Origin: Doris montereyensis | Lineage: Eukaryota; Mollusca; Gastropoda; Nudibranchia; Dorididae | Assembly (NCBI GenBank): GCA_037039925.1 | Contig: JAXRKP010000013.1 | Span: 315,816 to 379,815 of the forward strand | Length of the DNA stretch: 64,000 bases | Direction: 5' to 3' | Part shown: positions 21,511 through 59,300 of the stretch, one piece after another | Layout: each line of letters begins with the position of its first letter | Numbering within the stretch: the stretch's first letter is position 1 | Program-made: the position numbers and the translations under genes | The notes under the pieces: model-generated | The model's database searches: none | What the model was told of the DNA's origin: nothing | The model's input: the letters and a program-made list of their open reading frames with translations, nothing else

Positions 21511-24500
21511 TATTACTGACGACTGTCCAGGCACAACATAAAGCACTTTAAAAAATCAAAAGTTTTCGTAAATATTTGTAAATATTTGTAAAATATAGTC
21601 AATGTGTTAAAATTGATACGCATTTAGTATTCTAAATCTGTTGATATACCCCAATTTCTTTCAGAAACGCAAAAATAGTTTCAAGATCATTACATGGCCG
21701 TGAAGCAGCTCCATTGTTAAAAAAACAAAAACATGTATCCATAAGGCCTATTATTTTTTAGAATACATGTCAATGTAATACAGTGTAGTATTGGTTACTG
21801 AATACTAAGTATTGGGCAGATACGGTGAATGTAATCTATTGTTTCAATAATACTAATAATAGGCTAGGCTCTCACGCCCATACAGCTACAATGTAATAAC
21901 ATTGCGTGTTTGTCTTTTAGCAGGTCTAAAACTAGTAGTAGTAATACAGCAGGGCACAATGCCTTGCCTTCACCTGTCACGTGTGCTATCTGTCTTTAAT
22001 TCCGCCCTACAACAAAATAAGGCAGACACTAGATCTACTAAATCAATTGCTTTTACTAGTTTTGCACGCTCTCCCAAACCCCACGTGCCTAGGCCTAAAG
22101 AAACAAAACGAACCAGAAACAAACAAAAAAATACCAAATCCATCGTCACATCTCCCAGATTCCACTACAATTAATGTTATCTTTTGCTGTGTTGTTAACT
22201 TGTTCTCTCACATTTATCCACTACTGCATATACGTGTATAACATTTTATGAGTACTTCATGATTCCACTTAAAACGAAAGCAAGACTGGTGTTAATTTTT
22301 AAAACAATTTATTACCATAATATTATATACAAGTCATAAGCAAGGCAGTTGGTTATGCAAATAAAGACAAGTGTTTTCATTTAGGCCCCTTTATATTTAT
22401 AAAGTAGGCAAATTATTATATCAAAACAACCATCCATGTGTGTGACATAAATATCAAAAATCAAACATAACATATCTATTTATATGAATGAGAGGTATAG
22501 CATTAAATTTGGTCTCAACTGTGGAAATTATTATATCTATACATTAATCTATGGCATATTTTCCATTGCTGCATGGCTTAGTTAGACTAGTCTTCAACTT
22601 TACACAGTTTTTGTTTAAAAGCAATAAACATTCCAGAATTGCATGGAAAAGGAAGTGATAATGTATGAAGATCAAAGAGAATTTTAATTTAATTTACAAT
22701 ATCAAATCCGATCGAAAGAAACCTGGTTTTAATAAGAAAAATTGGGACTTGAATTCAAGAAAACCAAAATAACATCAGAATAATATTTTGCTATAAAAGC
22801 TCAAATTTTAATACAATACATTATCAAAAATTTTAAACAGGCAAGATACTATCATATAAAGGATGTTTGACAAATTTGCTGTCGTTAATAATAAGAAGAA
22901 TACTAGTCACCATTATAGTAATAACAATAACGGTTAATATTATAATAATAAAAACAAACAACTCCTTTCAATTCACTAGTAGGAGATGTAGCAAAAATTA
23001 TATAAATATACACATACACTACACTATCATTGTTACATGCCAGATAATCAGAAAGAAGAGAAACCAAATCCCACCAGAAGAGAATGTAACTTAACCTTAA
23101 TCTAGTACAGCGGAGCCGCATCCACCAGGATCATACTCAACGAGGGCAATGTAAACCCCCCCCCATTTCTCTTTGTTAAAAAAGATACATCCTACAAGGA
23201 TACGACATGAGTGAAATTACCGTTTGTCGATAAAGGCAGTGCACTCAATTCACTTCGTTTTGTGGATATTTTTAATAGTGAGAAGCAGCCTACACAATCA
23301 AGTCATTAACGCTGCACTGTGTGCGTGATTCAGAGGTGAAACGGATGACTCGTTGACAGCCAGGTGAGGCTGTGTGAGAAATTAGCTTGTGGGAGAAAAG
23401 CGCCAGACCAATCAAAATGAAATTAGTGACTGGCACGACCTCATCAAAGGCTGCGCCACACCGATATAATTATACCTATTTACAGGAGTTACTTGGGTAG
23501 CTTCCCATAACTGCACGGTATGTGTAATTGCATGCTTTTCTCTTTTCCTAAAACTATTGAACAGTATTTGCTGTGTACCTTGTTTGCTTATTTTTCATAG
23601 TGTTTTTTAAATTTATTTATTAGGTTCCTTGCCAACTTCACATTTAACAAAAGCTCTCATACAATGAGAACCTAGCGCCAGTCCCAACAACCTTGTGGAA
23701 TTTGACTCCCATTGTACTTGCATACTAATAATGACAAAGGTTTTGGAGCTTTTTTTTTAAGGGTGATAATTTTTTTTCCTTATTTGCTTTTTAAAATTAA
23801 AATTCAGACATTAATGTTGAATAAAATGTGGGACATAAGAAGAAAAAGCAACAACAAATACTTTTTGCTGAAGTTAGAAAGACCTACCAATTTAGTATCT
23901 CATGCAACTTAAAATGACTCAAGTGGACATATTATTTATGTGATGACGCCTTTGACACCAACAGCAAAATACTCAAAATTCTTGATCGCATCTAAGTGAA
24001 TTCAAACTCTCAATTTCTACCACAGCCATGACCCAATAAAATGGGTGAACAGATTTGACAAAAGTGAGCACCAGTACAAATATTCTAAATGTTTAATCTC
24101 GCATTGCATTGCAGCAATCAAAAAGGAGCATTTAAAAAATTTAAATGTAATGGTCAATTGTTTCTCAGGCAATTCAATCAATGGGTCTTGAACAACTTGT
24201 TGGTATTGTGAAATCTTAACAGTATTAAATGTAAGCACACACATGACAAAATGAGAAGACCCCGGACACCTAAGTATGCATGTAGTATGCAGGTTATTTA
24301 GCTCTCGTGAAAGACTGGTTGGTTGGATAAAAACCATCCAATAGAATTAACCCCAGACACAGAAAAGTAAGTTGGGAATGTCATAGAAAGAGAGTGAGAG
24401 AAAGAAGAGCCTGTAACACTATAAAAGCCAGATATGACATCAGCTGATCAAATATACACCACAGAAAGAACCATCCACTGGCATGTGTGTAGCAAGAACG

Positions 24501-24693
24501 GGAAGGAGGGGTGTGTGTTTCATTAGTCGACTGTACAGAAAAAGAAAGAAGAAACAATTTGTACAAACATAGGAAAAACTAACTTACAACAATATTTCAA
24601 CATCTGTAAGAATTAAAACGGTGTCTGTACAAAGTTGTCATTTGTCAAAAGCAATGTAACAATCCAATGTTGTAGATTTAATAATCATTGATA

Positions 24694-49349
<24,656 letters not shown>

Positions 49350-50604
49350 CTGCATCTCAAGGCTACCTTCACTGGGAGGGAACTCAAGGCTAACCTAACC
49401 TTTGGTTTTCTTCACGCATTATACAGCATACGTACCTGATAATGATATTGTTTGAAAATTACTATTTTCATAATATTCTACACATTTATATGTATATATA
49501 CATGAACATGAGTTACAAATTAGATCTAACAGGTCATTGGAATATCAGATCTATCTAACAGGTCATTGAATATCCGAAGCCTTCTGCTTGATCAGTTCGA
49601 AATTCAAGGCTCTAGTAATTGCGGTAGGCCTCAATAACATGTAATCATACGAGTTTTGAAGTATCGAACAAGCACAAGTACTCGGAAGAGAACAATATAT
49701 TACAAATGAGACAAAGACAATATATTAGCAAAGAACCGTACACCATATTTTACTCATATAATACGAAGGAGCCACAGTGGGAGTGAAGTTATATTTCGCC
49801 TACATTACTTATAACACGAATCCTGGATATGCACGAATCCGGCTATTGGCTGATTAAAAACAAAAACCGCGCAAGCTAATATACAGAACAATGCCATCCA
49901 GGCAACGACTGCAGTTGTATTACAAAGAAATCGAGATGGGCCAACACAAAATCGGAAATTCGCAAAATTTTTGCTAAAAAACCGGGATGATTCCGATTAA
50001 ATCGGGATAAACAGCAGGTCTGCATAAACCATTTAAACAAACTGGAAATTTCCATTCAAGAAGCCTAGATGTCTGGCCCTGAATATAGAGCCTGCACGCT
50101 TCCAGTGCCAATGACGACACTCCTAAGTAAGGCCTGCACGCTTCCCGGGCCAACCATATCAAGCCCTAAATAAAGGGCCGACTCTCTTCTTAGGTCGGTT
50201 AACACTTCGGTGATGAGCACGTAGGCGGGTTGACCATCGCTTGCCACGAAGACCTGAAGGCACAATGGATCAGGCCAACGCGATGGAGGAGCAATAAAAC
50301 TGTTCACATGCAATGCATGCCCAGTCAAATAAAAACGCTAGATAAATTCGTGCAACTTATGACATGAAGAGAAGAACCGTATAACCATGGAAGACTGTTC
50401 GATTCTAATTGCCTTGTAAATGACAAACCAGTGATTCAATTCAATGGGATAAAAGCTGTACAGTACAGACAGTGGATGTAGATCTAGATAAGAAGAGAAG
50501 GCAGGTCATCTTATTACTGAGGTGAGACCCTCCAGCAGCAAAGTAACTCATCCGAAAGGAAATCACACCATGTCATTGTCGCCGTGTGCCTAACACTAAG
50601 TAAG
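49350..50604. other. Upstream KIF4 flank, local duplications only
   Basis: CTTCACGCATTATA and ATTGTTTGAAAATTA of the intron at 49008-49050 recur at 49412-49460. GGCCTGCACGCTTCC occurs twice (about 50089 and 50132), and TCTAACAGGTCATTG twice (about 49526 and 49555). A short KIF4 start-codon exon ought to lie upstream of 49349 but was not identified. Confidence 0.45.
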
Positions 50605-50690
50605 GTCACCATGTCGATTGTCGTACACCTCATTTTAGGCATCTGTTGGTCGTTATATGTAAAAGCCCTATCCTTGATGGTGGTTACTGG
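50605..50690 (-). pseudogene. Partial copy of the KIF4 exon 49143-49349
   Basis: On the - strand, AAGGATAGGGCTTTTACATA then CAGATGCCTAAAATGAGGTG and TACGACAAT match AAGGATAGGGCTTTTACATA and CAGATGCCCAAAATGAGGTG, TAACGACAAA of the exon at 49143-49349. Both sides fall away outside about 80 bases. It keeps the GTGTACGAC spelling (VYD) expected of the functional protein, whereas the main exon has an extra A. It lies upstream of the main exon on the same strand. Confidence 0.7.
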
Positions 50691-51794
50691 TAGAGCTAGT
50701 CTTCCCGAATACGAAAGTATAAGCATCTAAGTGTAGAATCTAGAGCTAGCTTCTAGCTCTAGACTACTAAACTGTATAAACTAAGACATCTGGTCTAGAT
50801 TGTAGATCTATTCAGATTTCTAGATCAAGATCTATCTAAATTTAGATTCCACTTCTAGTCTCTAAATAAGATAGATCTATTATTATTAGACATATTAGAT
50901 TGAAAATAATAGTCTTTCGCGTCACCTTTAACGGGAGGGTGATCTAGCCGGTCTAGTTCTGAAGTAAAATTATAATTCCCAATAGGAGAATCTTAGTTCG
51001 ACTAGAGAGGGTGCGAGTACTGTGAGCTCATAGATCTAGAGTACATTCAATGATGAGAGTCAAGAGTGGAGTTTTGTAGAGTAGGCAGTCAGTTTCAGCA
51101 ATAAACATCATCATTGTGGAACTCACGATCAGAAATCTACACGATTCCTTTTATAGTTACGCTGTTGACATAAGCCAGTGGAATTGCAATCTTAATTTTG
51201 AGCATTTAATGTTCTCCGCTTTATCGTGGGTAATTATTTCACTATTGCATTTAAAACTGCATCAAGAAGCGCACGATTGTTTTTGAAAATATAGTTATAA
51301 CTTCCGCCACAGTAGCTAAGTTGAAAATATGACCAATGAAGAGGCTGTAATTTGACCTTTTACCTACGACCTTCGTTATGGATGTGTTTCGAAGTTTTAT
51401 AGTATTATTATAGAATTGTTCACTTTAATAACTCGCTCGTCGTAGTTGCCGGTGTTTAAATTTGTTGGGTGTTTTTTTGGGTGTTTTTTTTTTGTTTTGG
51501 GTTGCTTTATTGTTAATGTTTTGTTTCGTCTTTTTGTTGTTGATGATAATCTTATTCTTTTAGATCATGTTTTTAATATTTGCATCATCTTTTCATCAGT
51601 CTTTGTTCTCTTTTGCTCTTTCTTTCACCGAGGATTTGGGAATCTTTCAAACTTTCTTTTTCTTTATCTTTTATTTGTGTCACATAGCCCCTCGCTCACA
51701 ATCCCAAATACACATCTATCTAATGACAGTGAGTAAGGCAGATGACTTCTTGTAATGTTCAAGGGTCAATACTGATTTTATTATAAATCTATTC

Positions 51795-52330
51795 TTTTAG
51801 AAAAAGCACAAAGACGAGCGACAAGGTTTTTGAGAGATTTGGAACATGGTGATATGTCATATGATGTAAGATTGAAATTTCTTCGTCTCCCTCACTAAAA
51901 TACAAAAGAAAACGGGGGGGGGGGGGTCTTATCCAATTGTATAAAATTGTTCATAACATAGATGCTATTGATTATAAATCATTTTTCAACTGTTCCCATA
52001 TGAATTTTACTCAGGGATATAGATTTAAGATTTATATTACAGGAAGTTCTACTTCTGTGAGACATACTTTTTCATTATACGAACAGTCAAATTATGGAAT
52101 AATTTACTGTTCAAAACAAACAATGCAAACAGTATGAATTCTTTTTAAAATGCCATTGATATGGAGCTCTATAATTTAAAATATCTATATGAGGAATGAA
52201 TGTGCATTGTTCTTATTGATTACTACATGTTCAATCATTTTTAAAACTCCATGATTATTTTGAGATGTATGGGGTATTTAAAGGTCCAATGACCTATATA
52301 AACTGAAAAGATGTGATATGATATGATAAT
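51795..52330 (+). mobile_element. Non-LTR retrotransposon 3' end with ATATG tail
   Basis: In shifting frames: AQRRATRFLRDLEHGDMSYD, VRLKFLRLPS, a poly-G run, then LIQLYKIVHNIDAIDYKSFF and SSTSVRHTF, followed by LWNNL. This is the usual C-terminal order of many animal RTs ('RATKLVPEL...MIQVYKILNGID...VRKNFFSQRVVNDWNSLP'). The end has a CCAATGACCTATATAAAC string and a GATATGATATGATA tail as the probable target-primed 3' end. It is a 5'-truncated insertion. Confidence 0.75.
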
Positions 52331-52544
52331 GGTCTCACTGTCTCATCCCCTGGACAATTCCCCAATACAGATCATCTCACCGCCAGATGCACGTAGCAAG
52401 AAGAGAGTGGGCAAGAGAATAAACAAGGTCATATAGAGTAGATGAGAAGAACAGCGGGGGTGTCATGAGTCCAAGCTGAGTGGCTCAAACGAACAAAACA
52501 ACATAAACAGTAACAGGGGTGAGGGTAGGAGGAGAAAAGTAGAC

Positions 52545-52885
52545 AGCGTAGGCAGACAAATGCACTCAAACCCACACTCTCTACAAAAATAAAACTACTC
52601 ATATCTCAGACTTACACCTACCGCCTCATGACAAGTCGTCCTCGACTTCCATTTTACAATTCTCGAGTTATTAGGATAGCATCTGTTATTTTTTGTTTAT
52701 CATTAGTTGGTTCACGGTTTATCTAATAAAGAGAGTAACATTGTTAATTCAGAGTCTGTATTTTCAGAGTACTCAAAATCACCTGACGTCTTCTATGTTC
52801 TTTGCGAAAAAGCAGACAGTGTAGGCAGACATACACTCAAATCCACAATGTACAAAATTGGAAACTACTCATATCTCAGACTTAA
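52545..52885 (+). repeat. Two copies of a ~72-bp unit
   Basis: CAGACAGTGTAGGCAGACAT, CACTCAAATCCACA and AAACTACTCATATCTCAGAC at 52811-52885 repeat the block at 52545-52616 with scattered changes. About 195 bases separate them. No element class was recognised. Confidence 0.7.
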
Positions 52886-53088
52886 CAGTGTCACATTTGG
52901 TTTTTGACATCACACAAACAAAGCTTAACAATCGACGTGGACGATTATTGTGATATTGAGGTTTCCGGACAGGTATTTATTTATTACATAGGATATCCTT
53001 GAACGTGAACGTTTAGTTTATTGTTACAGATTGATGTTAATAACACATAGAGGAAACAGGTAGCGTTGGGATTATAAGAGATGGGATT

Positions 53089-53356
<268 letters not shown>

Positions 53357-53827
53357 GGAAGGCGACGAGACAAATGTACAGACAGTCAGGCAGAAAAGGG
53401 CAGAGAGACAGACAAAAAGAGACACATATATTATAGACAATGCTTTTAAATGGACACATCTATGTTATTTTCTTGTTTACATACATATATTTTGTATTTA
53501 GAAGCTTACATGCACAGTGAGCATTTAACAATGAATAATATGTAATCTTTCAGACTATTTCTTCATATGATGCGGTCTTCAATTACGAAAGAACAAAATC
53601 TGATTGTATACTGATTGAACAAGTTTCATTATCACAACAAAAATCAATTCCCCGAGATTTTAGAAAGTATTCACATCAGAAGACTAAACAAATAGCTTGC
53701 CTACACTAATTATGTGAAAGGTGATATATACATATACTGATATTTTGACTGCAGTAAATAGGTTAAGTTGGCTCAAAGACAATAGTTTTGATGCGCAAGA
53801 TGTCACGCAGATGAGAGTCACTATGTC

Positions 53828-54398
53828 TTGTCCTCATTCTTGTTAAGGTTCATACACAAGAATGTCCTTTCGCACAGGTATACAAGCTCAGCATTTTCTT
53901 GGCAAATGTCCGAATCTCTTGGAATCTGCCAACTGGCGATAAAAGTTGACAAGAGGGAGTTATTGGTGCCGACTACGGTATTCTGCGACATTTGGAAAGA
54001 AAAAAAAGGCGTGATCTCCTTTTCAATAGCTGCAAATCCAAAAAGCGCTTTTGAAACTCCTCAGCCAGAGATGAGACGTCTGTTGCATACCTTCTCATTT
54101 GCGTACTGTTATTGTTCTCTGAAAAACTAGTCATTATTTCCTACAACGATGAGAAATGTGTGGTATATAGCTGCGTTCATGACAGGTGCCTTTGGAAAAA
54201 TTGCAGCTTGATCGCAAAGACTCTGGTGTGCGAATACAGTTGGCTCACCACTGCACTTTGCCATTGAAGGTCGTGTTCAGTGCGTTCAGATGTTGTGTTA
54301 TGTCACTCAAAATCCCTAATCAGCCAACCAAAAAGAATCAGATAGTTCTGGCATCCGTTGTACCTTTTTTTTCTTCACCAAGAATTAAAATTGTCTGA
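53828..54398 (+). other. Unrecognised ORF-like stretch
   Basis: A 100-codon open frame (53828-54130) reads FIHKNVLSHRYTSSAFSWQM, ESLGICQLAIKVDKRELLVP and TTVFCDIWKEKKGV, with composition closer to protein than the surrounding non-coding frames. A second frame follows at 54186-54398. It may be a fragment of a dispersed element. I cannot assign a family and see no introns or regulatory sites. Confidence 0.35.
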
Positions 54399-54654
54399 TT
54401 TCTTTCCCAAGAACAAAGCAATACATCTATAGCAAATACTGTCAGATACATATTGTGTGCACTTATTATTTAAGGGGAGGGAGGGGGGAATTTGTTTTTG
54501 TTGCTGAGCTTGGGTTTTCCGTTTAGTACAAATATGAGTAACTGTCAAAGTATGGTAATCCTTTATCATTGCGTTTCGCTTCGGCATGTCCAAGGAGATG
54601 GATTCATTACTATTTGTTATCTATCTCGAATATCCTTTAAAGAAGTGCGAACTG

Positions 54655-55495
54655 TCATAGGAAATCCAAAATCACCACTAGAAGAAATAATTCCAAGGAA
54701 ATTGTATATGCAGACGATGTAGACTTCATAGGACTTGACTACATAAATGTCGACCAAATCCAGAAAGTACTAAAAAGAGTTTCAGCTCAACGTTAATGTT
54801 GATAAAACAAAGTTGACTGTTATTCGCAGAGATGCGTTTGCATGGAAAACAACGAAGAAAGTAGGATCTCTGATAGGGAATACAGAAGACAAAGAAAAGC
54901 TAATACAGCTGTCCATTGTTGTCTTAATAAACTGAAGAACGTCTGGATAAATAAAAAGAAACATCACTTGTGAAATCTATCTTAACCTACAACTGTAGTA
55001 CATGGGCACTGACACAAACTGAAATGAACAAATTAGATGCCTGCCATCAAAAACAATTACGAAAAGTCATAAACATATACTATCCAGCCAAACTATCCAA
55101 CAAGTCAGAATCTAAAGAATGCAATGAAAAGCACATCTCAACCTTCATTGTAGAAAGCCGTTGGCGCCTTTTTGGGTATATTCTAAGACGAAACGAAGAA
55201 ATACCTGCCAGCAAAGGTATGGAGCTATAATTCACCAACTTCGGTGAAAGGTTCAGAGGAGGCTAGTAACCACATTACCAACAGTGATCAACAAAGAACT
55301 TTCCCGATTCAACTCTGGCCTATCATTGAAAACAAAAGAAGATCTGGAACATCTAAGATTACTTGCATAAGATTGAAAACATTGGAATCTCCTCATTAAA
55401 CGAATGACAGAAGTTGCTGAGGCGTCCTGTTCTGTAGACCAGGATACGAAAAGCATCCAAGTCAGTAAGTCAATATGATTGAAAAGTTTGTTTGT
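54655..55495 (+). mobile_element. Non-LTR retrotransposon RT fragment (second lineage)
   Basis: In broken frames: IIPRKLYMQTM, which in another frame gives IVYADDVDFIG (the RT YADD box), then LNVNVDKTKLTVI, LTYNCSTWALTQTEMNKLDA, CHQKQLRKVINIYYP, RWRLFGYILRRNEEIPASKG and LKTKEDLEHLRLLA. The tail is typical of RT C-termini ('LDACHRRQLRKVLNI..RWRLFGHILRRD'). The YADD is intact but stops and indels flank it. Its C-terminus differs from that of the 45.2-47.4 kb LINE, so it is a separate lineage. Confidence 0.78.
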
Positions 55496-55702
55496 AGCGT
55501 CTTTGGTTCCCAAGGAAACGGCCGCCATTTTGAATATGACAAAATTGTCAAAACCTATCTCCTCACTGAATTGTGAATAAAATCACCTAAAATCTGTGCA
55601 GATCGTTTTTTCCCATTCAATATCTAAAGAGTTTATCGTTTATAGATTTATGCAAAAATGTCATTTTTATGATTTTATCTATTTATTTTACAAGATATAA
55701 AT

Positions 55703-55725
55703 CCCCCCCCCCCCCCCCCCCCCCC
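55703..55725 (+). repeat. Poly-C run (23)
   Basis: A homopolymer of about 23 C. A similar run of 22 C lies at 58566-58587. Such runs are rare in this AT-rich sequence and their lengths are probably unreliable. Confidence 0.9.
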
Positions 55726-55749
55726 GATGTCATTCTATTAACATCGAGA

Positions 55750-55815
55750 TGAAAGGTTTGTTTTGTTTCTTTGAAGTAACCATGTCCACCATGGCGGTGA
55801 TCTCAGGGTTCGAGA
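55750..55815 (+). repeat. Dispersed 'GTGATCTCAGGGT' family copy (core only)
   Basis: TTTGTTTCTTTGAAGTAACC, ATGTCCACCATGGCGGTGAT and CTCAGGGTTCG, almost identical to 21446-21510 and truncated at the same point. Confidence 0.6.
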
Positions 55816-56369
55816 CAGAAAGTAACGTGTGTGCTAAATATTATAGAAAATGGTTGGTAAATGATAGAGGAGATAAAAATTTAGTGGGGAAAAAATATAT
55901 TTCGAGAAAAATGCAAAGAAATCAAAAGAAAATTACACAAAAAGATTTTTCAAACGGATTGCCCTTAGCAGCCCCCTTACTCTTTCGATAGTCTCTGGCA
56001 TTGTTACTAATGTAAAGAGGATTGTAAATCTAGGTTTAGATGTGAACTGTTGGGAAAAACCCCGTCAAAATAGCCAGTCTTGTGTGTGTATTTACAAACA
56101 TATCAAATGGCAACGCTTGCCTTCCACCTCTTACGTCACTCAACGTTAGGCGTGCAGTGTTCGCGCAAAGCTAAGTGGAACAATGTCGCCAGATTTATCG
56201 ATTAGCCGCCCCATTACACGGTTTTCCAGTGCCATCTTCTCAGTCAGTATTAGGGTTATTGAAGTAAAGGCTTGACTGTTTTTACCTATCCTCGCCTACA
56301 AAATACTTTGTAACAAAAAGATTATACGTCATATTGACATTTCCTGCCATCAATATGTAGATATATCCC

Positions 56370-56660
56370 TCCCCCCATCCACCAAGTGTCTTTCCCAGGG
56401 AACACAACATCGGACCTGACTTTGCTTGAACCCGGGACCATGCGATCCCAAGACCGGCAACCACTAGGTGACACTAAGTCTATGATATTGATATGTGATA
56501 TTCATAAACACGCATTTCCCCCACTCGATCCAGGTGGAAATGGGTACAAGCACTAGTAAAATCCTGTTCATATTAGCATCCTGTCCAGGAGGTGATTAAA
56601 ATCACCGGTTCTGCTTCACGTTACAAAAACTGGGACAAACTCCGGGCTGTAAACTGTAAT
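56370..56660 (+). mobile_element. tRNA-derived SINE, family A copy
   Basis: GATCCAGGTGGAAATGGGTA, CCTGTCCAGGAGGTGATTAA, CTGCTTCACGTTACAAAAAC and TGGGACAAACTCCGGG match the body and tail of the SINE at 20174-20440. The preceding 56380-56470 contains an antisense tRNA-like piece (ACCCGGGACC-type and ACCACTAGGTGAC), suggesting a second head inserted or joined in reverse. Confidence 0.68.
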
Positions 56661-56999
56661 GGCATTTACTTTTAGTGGCACCTGAGCCATTATGCGGGCA
56701 TGTCTTATGGTGGAGGGGAGGAGAACGATGATTTTTACGGCGGTCTTAGTTTAAGGAAGTTTCTAATACATTTTTATTTGATCATGTACAGTACATACTT
56801 TTTGCATGTATGTGTATGTAGGCCTATGTGTATGCATGTACGTACATAGTACATGTGTATTTTGTATGTAGGTATGTGTAGTAGAAAAGTGCTCGAAGAT
56901 TTTTTTAACGTTTGTATGTATGGTGGGTATAAATATAACATGAATTTATGCATGCGTATGTATAAGTAAGTATATGCATGTGTGTATTATGTATATGTA

Positions 57000-57400
57000 T
57001 GTATGTAAGTCTGACACTGACACATTAGACTAGGAGGTTGTGGATTCAAATCCTTTGCCAAGTCAGAAGGATCCTTGGGGAAAATGCTAAACACATTTTC
57101 CTGACTTTGTTGAGTTATAAATTGAGCCAGCTGCAGCTGAAAGTGAGAGTGAAAAGTTTGTTTCTCTAGGCTTCATTGATATTTACCCTGTTCATCATGT
57201 TCAGTGATCTCAGGGTGAATTGGTAATTAAGAGGAAGCAGCAAGATGAGAGACAAAAAGAAAGAGAGAAAGAAAAGGAAAACCAAACATCAGCATGTACT
57301 AACAGCCCAGGAGTGAGAAGTTAAGTTTGTGACAAACTTGTTGAGTGAAATGAGTGGAATGACCTTGTGAAACCAGGATAAGCTCCAACCCTTGAGAGAC
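57000..57400 (+). mobile_element. SINE interrupted by a 'GTGATCTCAGGGT' repeat
   Basis: The head has a B-box (GTGGATTCAAATCCTTTGCC) and the tail has GTGAAACCAGGATAAGCTCC, as in family A. Between them, 57170-57312 is a near-complete copy of the dispersed repeat (TTCATTGATATTTACCC, GTTCAGTGATCTCAGGGTGA, AAGAGGAAGCAGCAAGATGA). The SINE is therefore older than the inserted repeat. Confidence 0.65.
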
Positions 57401-57880
57401 CCCGAATGTATGTATACATTACATATATACATATCGATGGTGTCTGGCACAAACCAACCAAGTCCGAAATTCCCAATTAAAAAAAAAATCTTAACAGAAA
57501 CTAAAGCTACACTGTGTAAAAATAGCAGAAATTATAGAGATGCTTTAAAACTACGTTTTATCAAACTAGCTAAGTTGAGCTTTCGTTTTTCAAATCGACA
57601 CAAAATAGCCGAGTCAGTTGTAAACTGAATGGGTCGATCAAAGTACAGATGGCTGAGTGCTTCAATTTCTTATGTCTCAAAACAGCCAAATCCAAGACGT
57701 TATAATGAATCAATTTCATGTAAAAAATAGCCCATCGGAATAAACACCTCATCCATCTCATGTGTGCAAAATGTTATGATTTAAAACGATTTTCAAAAGA
57801 ATTATTCAGTTTTTTTCTCTCCTGTAAAGTTAGTTTTTCGACTTGGCCAGCATGTGCCCGACACCATCGTATATTTAATG

Positions 57881-57930
57881 TATGTATGTATGTATGTATG
57901 TACGTACATATGTATGTACGTCTAAATGTA
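57881..57930 (+). repeat. TATG-type microsatellite
   Basis: TGTATGTATGTATGTATGTA then ACGTACATATGTATGTACG. A longer imperfect TATG-rich stretch also lies at 56800-57010. Confidence 0.85.
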
Positions 57931-58273
57931 GGTTTATTTATAAAAAAAGTTATCTGTTTATAAGTTTACGTATATGAAGATATTTGTATACCAAAATATT
58001 CATGCGAATGGGAAGTTGAAATTTCTTTATCAAAATTTGTATTCACTATGGAATATCACTTTTTGTCCAAACATAGAAAAGTTGACCTGGTTGTGTAGTT
58101 TCATACACTGAAATGATGAGTTAACAAAAAGGAAAATAGTAAATATATTTTCTCACATGTACAGACACATACAAAAAAAGGAAAAAAAAACAAACAAAGT
58201 AATACTAATGATTGACTGATGATTTAAGAAAGTGCATAAAAACCCCATAAAACATGAAATGTGATTGAAAGTT

Positions 58274-58279
58274 TTTATT
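58274..58279 (-). terminator. Candidate poly(A) signal for IK
   Basis: AATAAA on the - strand (TTTATT on +) about 395 bases past the IK stop codon at 58674, in an A/T-rich context. It is the nearest good match I found. Use is inferred. Confidence 0.5.
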
Positions 58280-58673
58280 CAAGAGGCATTTTATATGTTG
58301 TCTCACACAATGATCTTGAAAACCACATAGGCCTATATGACTTACCTGGTTAACAAGAAAAAAAAAGACAAAAAAACCCCAAAGATTTGATAATTTCATT
58401 GACAACATAATACAAAAATCATCTACACTGGTACATTGATAGTTTTATATTATGAACATTGAAATTACTTTGTATCAAAATGAAACATCAATAGGTGAGA
58501 CATGCATCAAATATGTAAACAACAAATGAAAATTTCTAGGGACTTGGATACAATCTTTGAATACACCCCCCCCCCCCCCCCCCCCCCAAGTCTCAGCAAA
58601 GAAAAAGCCCAAACCAAAACAAAGAGGGTGATAAATGTTTATGGGCAAATCTTGAACCAAAAGTGGGATAGCA

Positions 58674-59300
58674 TTAATATTTAGGGTGTTTTGCCTCTCG
58701 GCTCCCTCCTCCATCGTGGTGAGGCTTCCGTTTTTCAATAATTCGCTGAATTTGCTGCAGTTCACGGTCCAGCTTCTGCTTCTCATCCTTCGGACCAGTG
58801 CGACGGGTGCGACGACCATCAGACATTTTAACACCATACTGGAAAGCAGCCCTGGAGAAGAGAAAAAAAAATAAATAGAGTAGTGTTCACTCTTTTCTTT
58901 TTTATCCTCGAGTTCTTTGAGTTCTTAGTTTTAGATAGAAAAGCTTAAATTATGATCCAATCCATCGATAAAAGTTTCATGGAAAAAAAGAAACATAGTC
59001 TAGCTTTTGTTCGTTTTACAAAATATGTTGCAGAAACTTAGTACAAATTAAAAACTGCTAGTTAAACTACTTGGTGTCTCATTTAAAAAAAGCTGATAGC
59101 ATAGGTAAGATAACAAGAGACACTTCTAATTGAAAACAACTCACTTGGGTAGAGCTTCTCTATGAGACATGTAGTTGGAATACTCCTCAGCAGTGTCAAA
59201 GTCCCAGCGGCCAACTGGACCTTTTTTGTTGCCTTGGTCCATCTTGGTGAAGTCCACTTCTTCATCAGAATCATCAATGGCGTCTGCAGATTCCATCATG
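58674..59300 (-). CDS. IK: IK/RED C-terminal exons
   Basis: Exons 59145-59300 (acceptor TTCTTTACAG, donor CCCAA|GTGAGT) and 58674-58852 (acceptor TTCTCCAG) join in phase 2 to give ALPKAAFQYG. They encode the most conserved part of RED, with the KMDQGNKKGPVGRWDFDT block and a charged helix ending EAKHPKY, the family's terminal motif (human VKRPKY). A glycine run (DGGGS) is near the end. No frame break is present here, which argues that the gene is functional. Confidence 0.95.

Larger units (their letters stand above)
20441..24693. other. Intergenic repeats and probable KIF4 3' UTR
   Basis: No conserved coding segment was recognised. The part immediately below 24694 must hold the KIF4 3' UTR (- strand). 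TTTATT strings near 23613 could be its poly(A) signal, but this is weak. The rest contains a DNA-transposon terminus (21264-21410), a dispersed repeat core near 21470 and AT-rich sequence. Confidence 0.45.

Noticed and set aside
50065..50328. Kinesin-like exon on the - strand (CLQVFVASDGQPAYVL)
   Set aside because: It superficially resembles the 'CLxxVxGEPQVIL' motor segment, but the true match is at 49143-49349 and there are no suitable splice sites here.
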